A stretch of DNA of 64,000 nt, from positions 1 to 64,000 of the forward strand of contig NZ_JXQD01000005.1 in the NCBI RefSeq assembly GCF_002100145.1. Reading direction: 5' to 3'. How positions within the stretch are numbered: the first letter of the stretch is position 1; the number at the start of each line of letters is the position of its first letter. A model generated the notes under the pieces. It saw only the letters and a program-made list of their open reading frames with translations, had not been told where the DNA came from and did not search any database. Positions 18,773-27,305 of the stretch are shown here, in pieces. Position numbers and translations under genes: made by a program. This DNA comes from Vibrio sp. qd031. GTDB lineage: Bacteria; Pseudomonadota; Gammaproteobacteria; Enterobacterales; Vibrionaceae.

Positions 18773-20254
18773 ATGAAACGTCACCTCGCATATCTACTGA
18801 TCATTCTGTCCCTTATTTCACAGCAAGCTTTTGGCTCTTTATGGATCAATCCCGATGACGCGCAATTGCGTTCCGATATCCAAATGCTTGCAGCCGCCAA
18901 AGTAATTCGAGTTCCGGTTACGACTTACCCGTTAATGTGGCAAGGCGTGAAAGGCGATCTCGACAAATATGGTCACTTAGCAAACACACCATTATTAGAA
19001 GGCGCATTAGCTCGAGTTAACGCTGCTCATATAACGTCTCAAAGCGCACAAGGGACCGTGGAGATAGGTGGTGCTACTGACGCAAAGCGATTCAACCATT
19101 TTGGCTCTCCCGTTCGAGAGCAAGGTGAGCTCACTGTTGGGTATCAAGACTCATCGACTCGATGGGCGTACAATTTGGAAGCCACCTATTCAGTGAATGC
19201 TCATCACGATGAGACATTTCGTCTAGACAACTCTTATCTTGCCGGTGTCCTAGGAAATTGGGTGTTTAGTGCTGGCTATCAAGCACAGTGGTTTGGCCCT
19301 GGATTCGATTCAGCGTTAATAATGAGTACCAATGCACGTCCCTTACCAGGTCTCCACATTACTCGTCACAACCCAGAGGCATTTTCGGTCCCCATTCTAG
19401 AGTGGCTAGGCCCATGGACGTTAACGACAGGGCTCTCATGGATGGACGACGAGCGATACATGGAAGATGCACTGTTGTGGACGTTTAGGGGAACCTTTCG
19501 TCCCCATCCAAACTTGGAGTTAGGGGTAAGCCGAGGGGCTCAAATGTGCGGGACTCATCCAGACGGAAACGAGAAAAGCTGTGATTTGGAGACATTCTGG
19601 CGAGTCCTTGTAGGTGACACCAATGTTTGGTCTGGTGAAAACCCAGCGAACCAAATCGCATCGATGGATGCCAAATGGACCAGTACTGTCAACTCGCTTC
19701 CCTATTCCCTCTATATCGAAGTGGCTGGTGAAGATAACTTTAACTTAAATTTCCCTCCGTTCGACAAGCGCAGCTACTTGTATGGTGCTGATATTACCAC
19801 GCCGTTAAAACACGGTAGCTTAACCACTATTTTTGAAATTACAGATACACAGTCGCATTGTAATTACACCAACTCTTACAACTGTACCTACGAACATGAA
19901 CCATACCGTAGTGGGTATCGATATAATCGACGATCATTGGGTAGTACCTACGACAATGATACTCAAACCGTTACTCTAGGTTTTCTTGGGATCAACCAAG
20001 CGTCTGGTCATCAATGGAAGGCAAACGCGCGTTATTTAATGCTTAATCAAGACGATAGCAATAAAGCTCCCCCAGGTGGCAGTACTGTGGCAGACAAAGG
20101 GGAAAATGCGATAAACCTAGATGCAAGTTATCTTTTCCCGATTCAAATAGGTCAACTTGAGTTAGGCGCGGAAGTGATTTTTTCTGAGTATCTAGACGGG
20201 AGTGAAAGTGACTACAATCTTACTGCTTGGGGACAGTGGACATACAACTTCTAA
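18773..20254 (+). CDS. wzi: Wzi-family capsule assembly outer-membrane protein
   Basis: This 493-aa precursor has a clear signal peptide (residues 1-21, ending in FG). It is followed by a short helical N-terminal region and a beta-barrel that finishes in an aromatic C-terminus (WGQWTYNF). WFGPGFDSALIMSTNARPLP near 179 and the following LHITRHNPE resemble the conserved core of the Wzi capsule-assembly family. Wzi proteins are 18-stranded outer-membrane lectins that help attach capsule to the surface. The gene has its own promoter and lies 334 bases ahead of the wzx operon. Which of the two polymers encoded nearby it serves is not clear. Confidence 0.82.
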   Translation: MKRHLAYLLIILSLISQQAFGSLWINPDDAQLRSDIQMLAAAKVIRVPVTTYPLMWQGVKGDLDKYGHLANTPLLEGALARVNAAHITSQSAQGTVEIGGATDAKRFNHFGSPVREQGELTVGYQDSSTRWAYNLEATYSVNAHHDETFRLDNSYLAGVLGNWVFSAGYQAQWFGPGFDSALIMSTNARPLPGLHITRHNPEAFSVPILEWLGPWTLTTGLSWMDDERYMEDALLWTFRGTFRPHPNLELGVSRGAQMCGTHPDGNEKSCDLETFWRVLVGDTNVWSGENPANQIASMDAKWTSTVNSLPYSLYIEVAGEDNFNLNFPPFDKRSYLYGADITTPLKHGSLTTIFEITDTQSHCNYTNSYNCTYEHEPYRSGYRYNRRSLGSTYDNDTQTVTLGFLGINQASGHQWKANARYLMLNQDDSNKAPPGGSTVADKGENAINLDASYLFPIQIGQLELGAEVIFSEYLDGSESDYNLTAWGQWTYNF

Positions 20255-20313
20255 AGCGAAAGTAGACCAACGGACTCGCCTAGAAGGCGTAAAATGTCAA
20301 AGTACTGATTTCC

Positions 20314-20342
20314 TCGAAAGCATACCGCCATTCCGTTACAAT
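20314..20342 (+). promoter_or_regulatory. Putative promoter of the wzx operon
   Basis: TCGAAA (20314-20319) and TACAAT (20337-20342) are separated by 17 bases. Each hexamer matches consensus at four or five positions. The spacing to the downstream hairpin and ops element is nearly the same as in the kps promoter at 34863-34891, which strengthens the call. Confidence 0.5.
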
Positions 20343-20370
20343 ACCGCAATCTTAAGGTTCTGTTTGCGGT

Positions 20371-20400
20371 TTGGGAGCCTGACCCAAGGGTGGTAGCGTC
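20371..20400 (+). promoter_or_regulatory. JUMPstart-type hairpin with ops-like element (wzx operon)
   Basis: TTGGG (20371-20375) pairs with CCCAA (20383-20387) around a 7-base loop. After one base comes GGTGGTAGCGTC (20389-20400), matching 10 of 12 positions of the ops consensus GGCGGTAGCGTG and keeping the GGTAGCGT core. In Enterobacteria and vibrios ops pauses RNA polymerase and recruits RfaH, which suppresses termination in long polysaccharide operons. The layout is identical to that at 34922-34951. Confidence 0.72.
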
Positions 20401-20588
20401 CAAGATCGCCATTATTGACAATTGCTTTAGTAAATATATCAACACAAATATGAAGGACTAAAAAAATGATTTTATATAATGGTGCTCTCGCTTACTTGTG
20501 CTCGGTTACTATCAAACGAAAGACATCACGATGAATGTTAGCCTTCAATGTAAATTAGCCAAAATGCAACTAACTAAAAGTACGAAAA

Positions 20589-21902
20589 TTGAATATTTCT
20601 AAATATTTCTCTAATACGCTATGGCTGCTACTAAGCAAAGTTTATCGAGTGGGGCTTGGGGTTGGCATTACGGTTTGGATGGCTCGATATCTGGGCCCAG
20701 AGCAATTTGGCGTGTTCAATTACGCACTATCATTTGTCATCCTATTCACGGTTTTAATTAATCTTGGATTGGAAAATATTGTCGTAAAGACGATTATAAA
20801 CAGTCCTAGCAATGAAGGCGAAACTTTAGCATCCAGTTTATTGCTAAGAGCTATGGGTGGTTGCGTTTTTTTTATCAGTACAATAACACTGATAAACTAT
20901 ATAAGACCTAACGACTCAATAGTACATCACCTAGTTATAATTCTATCCATCGGCTATCTATTTAAAATATTCGAAGCCATTAGATACTGGTTTGAAGCTC
21001 ATGTTAAAGCAAAATTCAGCTCTATAATTGAAGTGCTCGCCTTAACAACAAGTGTCGTTATAAAAGCTATATTGATATTAAATGACGCACCACTGATCTA
21101 CTTTGCTTGGGCAGTCGTTGGAGAAATGGTTGTAATGGCCCTTGGGCTATCTGTTCTGTTTATGATTAAGTACGGAAAACCACTAAAAACGCTAAAGCCT
21201 AAACGAAAGAGAGTCCAATCGTTATTTTACGAAGCTTGGCCACTGACCCTTGCTAGCGCCCTGTATATGATCGCGGCAAAGATAGACCAAATCATGTTGG
21301 GGAACATGATAGATAGCGAAGCTGTAGGTGTCTATGCTGCGGCTGTAAAACTAAGCGAAGGCTGGTTTTTCATACCAGCTGTAATTGCGACGTCTTTGTA
21401 CCCAACAATGCTGAGTGCCAAAAAAAATAGCCGAGTATTATATATTGAAAGAACCCAGCACTTGCTTAATTTGATGGCAATAATAGGAATTTCTGCTGCT
21501 ATTTTTGTGATTTTAATCGCTAACCCACTTGTGAATTTTGTGTTTGGAACAGAATACCAGCAATCTGCCTCTGTTCTTATAGTGCATATATTAGGTGGTA
21601 TTTTTGTTGCAATCAGTGGCATAAGTTATCGTTATTTGATTTCGGAAGGATTGCAAAAATACTCTTTGTACAGAGGATTAACTGGTGTTGTCGTTAACAT
21701 AATAATGAATTTTTTCATGATTCCTCAATATGGCGTGATGGGGGCGGCAATTTCTACTGTAGTTTCGCAGTTTATGGCCTTGTACTTGTTTAACATTTCG
21801 AGGACTGAGACCAAAGAGCTCTTTTATATGCAATCAAAAGCTCTCTCGTTAACGGGGAGTGTTGCTACACTACGTCACTATAAGACAAAGATTCAAGGCT
21901 AG
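20589..21902 (+). CDS. wzx: Wzx-type polysaccharide flippase
   Basis: This 437-aa polytopic membrane protein of the MOP/PST superfamily has about twelve hydrophobic helices. The N-terminus (NTLWLLLSKVYRVGLGVGIT) and ARYLGPEQFGVFNYALSFV near 31 are characteristic of Wzx/RfbX. The start is TTG at 20589. It should flip undecaprenyl-pyrophosphate-linked repeat units to the periplasm, working with the Wzy-like protein at 27306. It is the first gene after the ops-bearing leader and the start of an AT-rich block, typical of horizontally exchanged O-antigen genes. Confidence 0.9.
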   Translation: MNISKYFSNTLWLLLSKVYRVGLGVGITVWMARYLGPEQFGVFNYALSFVILFTVLINLGLENIVVKTIINSPSNEGETLASSLLLRAMGGCVFFISTITLINYIRPNDSIVHHLVIILSIGYLFKIFEAIRYWFEAHVKAKFSSIIEVLALTTSVVIKAILILNDAPLIYFAWAVVGEMVVMALGLSVLFMIKYGKPLKTLKPKRKRVQSLFYEAWPLTLASALYMIAAKIDQIMLGNMIDSEAVGVYAAAVKLSEGWFFIPAVIATSLYPTMLSAKKNSRVLYIERTQHLLNLMAIIGISAAIFVILIANPLVNFVFGTEYQQSASVLIVHILGGIFVAISGISYRYLISEGLQKYSLYRGLTGVVVNIIMNFFMIPQYGVMGAAISTVVSQFMALYLFNISRTETKELFYMQSKALSLTGSVATLRHYKTKIQG

Positions 21903-21986
21903 GTTTATTGAAACTGGCTTCAAGTTACAGTGAATTAGCTAACTAAAAAAACAACGATTACCAATATTTAGTTAAGGTTAGAGACA

Positions 21987-23414
21987 ATGCAATCGGATCG
22001 GTGCAAAACGAAATTGACAGAAATGGTTATTGATAACGGTTACTGCGTTGGGTGCGGGGCATGTGCTGCTGTAAAATCTAGTCCATATAAAATGAAAATC
22101 AATGAAATTGGACAGTATGAAGCCATTATAGAGCCGACTAAAAGCATTGATAACCAAGTTGTAAATGCATGTGAGTTAGTTTGCCCGTTCGGTCCTAAAT
22201 CTGAAAATGAAGATGCCATTGCTGAGAGGCTGTATGGAGAGCATTGTGAGCATGATTCAAATGTTGGATATTACAAAGCAAGCTATGCTGGATATGTCAA
22301 TGAAGGTCAATTTCGGCAACAAGGCAGTTCTGGAGGGTTTGGTACATGGTTGCTATACGAACTGTTTAGAACCAATAGTATTGATGCTGTCATTCATGTT
22401 AAATCGATTAGTACCGATAAAGTAGCAAAGTTTGCCTATGCAATATCAACATCTAGCGCGGATATCCAAGGTGGGTCTAAATCGAGGTATTACCCAGTAG
22501 AGCTGTCTGAGGTAATGAGAATTGTTCGAGATAATCCTTCTCGTTATGCCATAATTGGGCTGCCTTGCTTTATAAAAAGTGTCAGATTGCTCATGGCATC
22601 AGACGAATCAATAGCGGCTAGTATAAAGTATTGTATTGGACTTGTATGTGGAGGCCTCAAAAGCTCTCATTACGCAGATAGTTTAGCTTGGCAAGCTGGA
22701 GTTGAGCCTAAAAATCTAGATAAAATTGATTTTAGAATAAAAAGTGAACTCGCTGCAAACAAGTATTCAACGTCTATTTCAGGACCCAACGGCGAGATTT
22801 TAATTCCAACAAGTGACTTATTTGGAACCGACTGGGGAATGGGGGCTTTCAAATATAAATCATGTGACTACTGTGATGATGTGTTTGCAGAAACTGCAGA
22901 TGTTGTTCTAGGTGACGCTTGGTTACCGCAATATATACAAGACGGTAATGGTACAAATGTGTTGGTTGTACGTAACGAAACAATTTACAACATGATAGAA
23001 CAGGCAATTAAAGAAAACAGAATCAAACTTGATGGGTTATCATTACAAAATGTTATCGCCTCGCAGGATGCAGGTATTCGCCACAGAAAAAAAGCGCTCG
23101 GATATCGCTTAGAGCTAGAGAAAGCAAAAAATAATTGGGTTCCTCCTAAGCGAGATGGTGTCAAAAATACAGCGCTATCAAGCCATGAGAAGCTGCGGCA
23201 GAAACTAAGACTACAGTTGAGAGAAACTTCTCACTCCTCTTTTCAAGAGGCTCTAGTTAAAAATGACTTGAATATTTATATTCAGGCGATGACTCCAATA
23301 TATGAACGTTATAAAGGCATTAAAGGCAGTTACATAGAAAGAGCTTTAAAGTTTAATAAGAGAGTACGAAATTTTATTAAAAGAAAACTTGTCACTATAA
23401 CCAATATAAAATAG
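21987..23414 (+). CDS. Fe-S protein of the F420 hydrogenase beta-subunit family
   Basis: This 475-aa protein begins with a ferredoxin-type cluster motif, CVGCGACAA near residue 18. A further cysteine precedes VCPFGP near 54, completing a 4Fe-4S pattern. FRQQGSSGGFGTWLLYELF near 111 and AIIGLPCFIKSVRLL near 187 match the FrhB/FdhB (coenzyme F420 hydrogenase/dehydrogenase beta) family, and the YKSCDYCDDVFAETADVVLG stretch near 290 holds another cysteine pair. Members occur in polysaccharide loci of bacteria that do not make F420, usually beside pyruvyltransferase-family genes exactly as here. A flavin-dependent redox step on a sugar is plausible but unproven. AAGG lies ahead of the ATG. Confidence 0.8.
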   Translation: MQSDRCKTKLTEMVIDNGYCVGCGACAAVKSSPYKMKINEIGQYEAIIEPTKSIDNQVVNACELVCPFGPKSENEDAIAERLYGEHCEHDSNVGYYKASYAGYVNEGQFRQQGSSGGFGTWLLYELFRTNSIDAVIHVKSISTDKVAKFAYAISTSSADIQGGSKSRYYPVELSEVMRIVRDNPSRYAIIGLPCFIKSVRLLMASDESIAASIKYCIGLVCGGLKSSHYADSLAWQAGVEPKNLDKIDFRIKSELAANKYSTSISGPNGEILIPTSDLFGTDWGMGAFKYKSCDYCDDVFAETADVVLGDAWLPQYIQDGNGTNVLVVRNETIYNMIEQAIKENRIKLDGLSLQNVIASQDAGIRHRKKALGYRLELEKAKNNWVPPKRDGVKNTALSSHEKLRQKLRLQLRETSHSSFQEALVKNDLNIYIQAMTPIYERYKGIKGSYIERALKFNKRVRNFIKRKLVTITNIK

Positions 23415-23443
23415 AACACAATTAAGGTAAGAAGGTACGCTTC

Positions 23444-24682
23444 GTGAGAAATATAGTTGTATTGCAAATCCCAAACGCGAAAAATAATGGCTCCGCAATG
23501 ATGGCCATTAATAGCATTAACTATTTTAATAATAAAATAGATGGGGATGTTAATTTCCTATGTGATTTTTCGACAAGCGATGACAGGGATAGAATTGTCG
23601 AAGAACTGAATGAAAGTATCAATGTTAGTAATTTGGATATACCCCAGTTCGATCGTGGAAATAGTTTGGTCTCTTCGTTGTTTAATAGATTGAAGTGGAT
23701 AAAAGAAGTAATATCAGTGATGCGTAAACATGATCCACTAGCCATTTTGGTTTTAGGTGGTGATGATTTCAGTGAGTACTATTCTGGTTCGAAGATAATT
23801 ATCAGACTGTTTTTTATGTACAGGCTGTCTCTACATTTTCCTGTATATCTGATAGGCCATACCATTGGGCCATTTACATCGTGGAGAAAGAAAGCATTTG
23901 GAATCTTAATGGCTAAGTGTCGAATTGTTACACGAGACAAACCATCACTCGAGCATCTAAAAAATGACATAAAGCATAACCATGCTTCTCTAGGCCATGA
24001 TCTCGCTTGGTTCAATTTACCGATGCAAAATGATGAATTGAAAAAAAACATGCAAAACAAGTATCTGTTGGTTGAAGATGACTATGTCGTATTCACTCCT
24101 ACAGCTCTTATTAAACATTACGCTGACTCTGAGAACGATTACCTCGTAGCGGTCAAAGAACTGATTGAGATACTAGTGCGTCAGGGAAAAAATGTTGTAC
24201 TGATGCCGCATGTTTTCAATACAGAAAAGCGAGATGAACGCTGGGTAATTAGTGAGCTTGAGAAAATGCTTTCTGACACTCCATGTGTCACTTACATCAA
24301 AGATATGCTGCTTCCATCAGAGTGCCGTGCAATTGTTTCGGGGTGTACGTTTTCAATTGCATGTCGAATGCATGCCGCGGTATCTACGCTTCAAACAGGC
24401 AAGCCAACTATAGCGCTCTCGTACAGTATTAAATATGCCGGTGTCATCGGTGGTGATATGAAGTTACCAGAGTTGGTGATTGAATCTCGCAACAGTGAAC
24501 TTTGGAAGTCTGGTATTGTAAATCAAATAGTAGAGAAAGTTGATTTTGTTGAAAATAATTATGACCAACTTTGTGCAAGGATCGAAGAGCGAGTAGAGGA
24601 CATAAAGCGCGATCAAAAAAGAATTATGGACTCTATTTACAAGCAAATCGAGCTAAATAAAGGGGCTCCATTTGATAAATAG
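23444..24682 (+). CDS. Polysaccharide pyruvyltransferase family protein
   Basis: This 412-aa protein resembles the PS_pyruv_trans (CsaB/WcaK/ExoV) family. The glycine-rich LVLGGDDFSEYYSG near 105, YLIGHTIGPFTSWRKKA near 136, and VSGCTFSIACRMHAAVSTL near 304 followed by KPTIALSYSIKYAG match conserved blocks; the RMHA segment is the usual signature. Family members transfer pyruvate from PEP to make ketals, although some act in other ways. It is paired with the preceding Fe-S protein and overlaps the next glycosyltransferase by 11 bases. The start is GTG at 23444. Confidence 0.82.
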   Translation: MRNIVVLQIPNAKNNGSAMMAINSINYFNNKIDGDVNFLCDFSTSDDRDRIVEELNESINVSNLDIPQFDRGNSLVSSLFNRLKWIKEVISVMRKHDPLAILVLGGDDFSEYYSGSKIIIRLFFMYRLSLHFPVYLIGHTIGPFTSWRKKAFGILMAKCRIVTRDKPSLEHLKNDIKHNHASLGHDLAWFNLPMQNDELKKNMQNKYLLVEDDYVVFTPTALIKHYADSENDYLVAVKELIEILVRQGKNVVLMPHVFNTEKRDERWVISELEKMLSDTPCVTYIKDMLLPSECRAIVSGCTFSIACRMHAAVSTLQTGKPTIALSYSIKYAGVIGGDMKLPELVIESRNSELWKSGIVNQIVEKVDFVENNYDQLCARIEERVEDIKRDQKRIMDSIYKQIELNKGAPFDK

Positions 24683-25769
24683 AAGGGTCGGTTTTTATCT
24701 AGTGTCATTCTCTGGGGGTGGCGCTGAAAGAGAAATGATTTACTTAGCTAATGAATTCTCTCGTCTTGGGTATACCGTCGACCTGATTGTCCACCGAAAT
24801 GCTGGTCCCTTAAAGTCTTTGGTATCCAGAACCGTTAATATGATAGTGATAGATAAGACTTATCTACACGACGCGCTCTTCCTGGCAAAATATATGAGAA
24901 GAGAAAAGCCTTTGTTCATGTTGAGTACATTACATGTGCCAAACTGGACACTGTCTATAGCTAAGTTTTTGTCGTTCACAAAAACTCGTATTTCTTGGCG
25001 TATAGTCATAAGTCTTTCTGAATCGAAAAAAGATGGAAAGGGTATAATTTACAAGCTCCTCGACTGGTGTTACCCACTGCTGTCTACAAATGTCAATAAT
25101 GTTACTTGCGTTTCTCAAGGAGTCGCTGAAGATGTGATCTCCAATTTTGGGGTAAACCAAAAGAAAGTAAATGTTATGTATAACCCAGCTTATACCACTG
25201 AAATACATGAGTTAGCAGAAGAAACCTTTACCCACCCTTGGTTTAGTCACAACTACAAAACGATCACTTCTTTAGGGCGTCTCTCTACACAAAAGGATTT
25301 CAAAACGTTAATAGACGCTTTCCAAAAAGTGAACCAACAGGTTGCTGATACAAGGCTGCTGATCCTCGGAGAAGGCGCATTAAGGAACGAGTTACAGTCA
25401 CAAATTGATGAGCTGAATCTTTCGGATGTTGTAGAACTCCACGGATTTGAACTTAATCCATACAAATATCTGGCAAAATCTGACTTATTTGTACTGTCTT
25501 CCATTTACGAGGGGTTTGGCAACGTTATTGTCGAAGCCTTAGCGTTAAATGTTCCGGTCGTTAGTACTGACTGTCCGTCGGGCCCATCAGAAATTTTGGA
25601 TAATGGCACTTGGGGAGAGCTTGTACCAATCAATGACCCGGTTGCATTATCTGAGGCTATTTTGCGGTCCTTGGCCCAGAAACAACATAATGATACGTTA
25701 ACTCGCGCGCAGGAGTTTAGCGTCCAGAAAGTTGCCAGTCACTATATTGCGTTAATGCAGCCGCAATAG
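24672..25769 (+). CDS. GT4 family glycosyltransferase
   Basis: This 365-aa GT-B enzyme has FSGGGAEREMIYLANEF near residue 13 as the N-terminal glycine-rich loop. TSLGRLSTQKDFKTLIDAF near 198 starts the donor domain, and SSIYEGFGNVIVEALALNVP near 277 contains the E-x7-E motif (EGFGNVIVE). The start is TTG at 24672, inside the end of the previous gene. It adds one sugar of the Wzx/Wzy-dependent repeat unit; donor and linkage are not predictable. Confidence 0.86.
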   Translation: MINRRVGFYLVSFSGGGAEREMIYLANEFSRLGYTVDLIVHRNAGPLKSLVSRTVNMIVIDKTYLHDALFLAKYMRREKPLFMLSTLHVPNWTLSIAKFLSFTKTRISWRIVISLSESKKDGKGIIYKLLDWCYPLLSTNVNNVTCVSQGVAEDVISNFGVNQKKVNVMYNPAYTTEIHELAEETFTHPWFSHNYKTITSLGRLSTQKDFKTLIDAFQKVNQQVADTRLLILGEGALRNELQSQIDELNLSDVVELHGFELNPYKYLAKSDLFVLSSIYEGFGNVIVEALALNVPVVSTDCPSGPSEILDNGTWGELVPINDPVALSEAILRSLAQKQHNDTLTRAQEFSVQKVASHYIALMQPQ

Positions 25770-25781
25770 AAGGGATATTTC

Positions 25782-27248
25782 ATGTTTAAATATTACAACC
25801 ACTTGGGTTCAAGAGCGTACTATCGAAATGAGTCTGATTCGAGTACTGTCCATTCATCGTTCTGTGATTGTGTGAGTGCGGATAAAAGCCAGTTACGAGA
25901 AATTGATGAAACGTCCATTCTTAGCATTCTAATGAAAAACTATATTATTGGCGACGGGACTCTAGTTAAAGGAATTCAAAGAACTCCTTGGATGTCGCGG
26001 CCAACCGAGAATGGTAGCTGGATAGATGCCAATTTACCTACACATGGTAGGGCTGTTGTCGGTGCCACAGAAGCGTCTGAGGCTCTGCACTACCACTTAC
26101 GTGCAGAAGTGTTAGAGTTTATATCAAATAAAAGGAACGTTGGGATCCTTTTAAGTGGCGGCATGGACAGTAGAATCGTGGCCGGTATTTTGCGAGAGTT
26201 ACAATTATCTGGTGAGTATTCTGGCCAAGTGGTTGCGTTAACATGGGGGATCCCAGAAAGCCGAGATGTTGTCTATGCCCAAAGAATAGCAAATGAGTTT
26301 GGTTGGGATTTTAGATATTTTGAACTAAACGCAAGTGTACTTTTACGCAATATTGAACTCACAGCAGAAAGAGGTGCAGAATATTCCCCGGTACATTTAC
26401 ACGCAATGGAGTCAGTTTCAAAAGTAAAAGGTGTGGATGGAATCCTTGGTGGAAGTTATGGCGACAGTATTGGTCGCGGTGAGTACTCTGGACGAAGAAC
26501 CGATAAGTTACCGCATATACTCGAAAAGCACTTAAACCATTTTGCCTTTATGTCTCTACCGATACAAAAAGCTGCCATGGCTAATATTAGGCTGCAACTT
26601 TCACAGTCACGAAATAGATTCCCTGGTCGAAACGAAATGGCATATCGTGAGATTGAAATGCAAATGCATTATATGCGTCGGCAACTCAATGCGTGCATGG
26701 AAGTTATCGATAATAATATCCCGCTCTATCAAATGTTTAGCTCACCTCAAGCTTTTGGTTACATGTGGTCACTTACATCACAAAGTCGTAGTGATGATGT
26801 GTATGAAGCACTGCTAAAGTCCTTGCCAGCTTCATTGCAGCAGATACCTTGGGCGCGAACAGGTAGAAAGTACAACACTAATTCAGATCAAGTTGAAGAC
26901 ACACATACAGCTCTCAACAATAGGTACGGCATGTGGCTACGAACCGAGTTAAGACCATACATTATTGAACTCATTTCTGATGGCTACCTTCAAGGCCTTG
27001 GTGTGTTCAACCAAGCATCATTAGAAGCTTGGAAGCAGCATTGGCCCAACAGTGACAGTCCAAAAGCAGACAGGCTAGACGAAAAAATGGCTTGGCTGGC
27101 CTCTTTGGCTCTGTTCGTCAAAAAATACAACATTCAACCCATTCAAAGTAAATCAAAATCGAACCCTTTAGGGGATGCCGCTCATCTTACAAAAGCGCTA
27201 TTACACACAAAGATTTATCATGCTGCACTTAAATGGAAAGGTAAGTGA
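25782..27248 (+). CDS. Asparagine synthetase-like ligase lacking glutaminase domain
   Basis: This 488-aa protein carries the synthetase half of the AsnB family. LLSGGMDSRIVAGIL near residue 125 is the PP-loop ATP pyrophosphatase motif SGGxDS, and GILGGSYGDSIGRGEYSG near 217 is the substrate-side loop. The N-terminal Ntn glutaminase is reduced: the protein starts MFKYYN, so there is no Cys2 nucleophile, and only about 120 residues precede the PP-loop. LMKNYIIGDGTLVKGIQR near 48 matches the linker that normally follows the glutaminase. Relatives in O-antigen loci amidate uronic acids. Here free ammonia or another amine donor would be needed. AAGGGA precedes the ATG. Confidence 0.8.
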   Translation: MFKYYNHLGSRAYYRNESDSSTVHSSFCDCVSADKSQLREIDETSILSILMKNYIIGDGTLVKGIQRTPWMSRPTENGSWIDANLPTHGRAVVGATEASEALHYHLRAEVLEFISNKRNVGILLSGGMDSRIVAGILRELQLSGEYSGQVVALTWGIPESRDVVYAQRIANEFGWDFRYFELNASVLLRNIELTAERGAEYSPVHLHAMESVSKVKGVDGILGGSYGDSIGRGEYSGRRTDKLPHILEKHLNHFAFMSLPIQKAAMANIRLQLSQSRNRFPGRNEMAYREIEMQMHYMRRQLNACMEVIDNNIPLYQMFSSPQAFGYMWSLTSQSRSDDVYEALLKSLPASLQQIPWARTGRKYNTNSDQVEDTHTALNNRYGMWLRTELRPYIIELISDGYLQGLGVFNQASLEAWKQHWPNSDSPKADRLDEKMAWLASLALFVKKYNIQPIQSKSKSNPLGDAAHLTKALLHTKIYHAALKWKGK

Positions 27249-27305
27249 TGTTGTGCTTTAAAGCTGTACTACCATTTCTTCGTACGCTCAGTAGGAAGGT
27301 GGGTG

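Larger units (their letters stand above)
20255..20588 (+). other. Leader region upstream of wzx
   Basis: These 334 bases contain a promoter (20314-20342), a hairpin plus ops-like element (20371-20400), and then an AT-rich untranslated leader of about 190 bases. A 22-codon frame at 20466-20534, starting ATG after AAGGAC, could be a leader peptide but has no other support. No larger gene is seen. Confidence 0.6.

Noticed and set aside
20466..20534. 22-codon frame with AAGGAC upstream in the wzx leader
   Set aside because: Could be a leader peptide, but one good Shine-Dalgarno-like sequence is not enough support; noted in the leader entry only.
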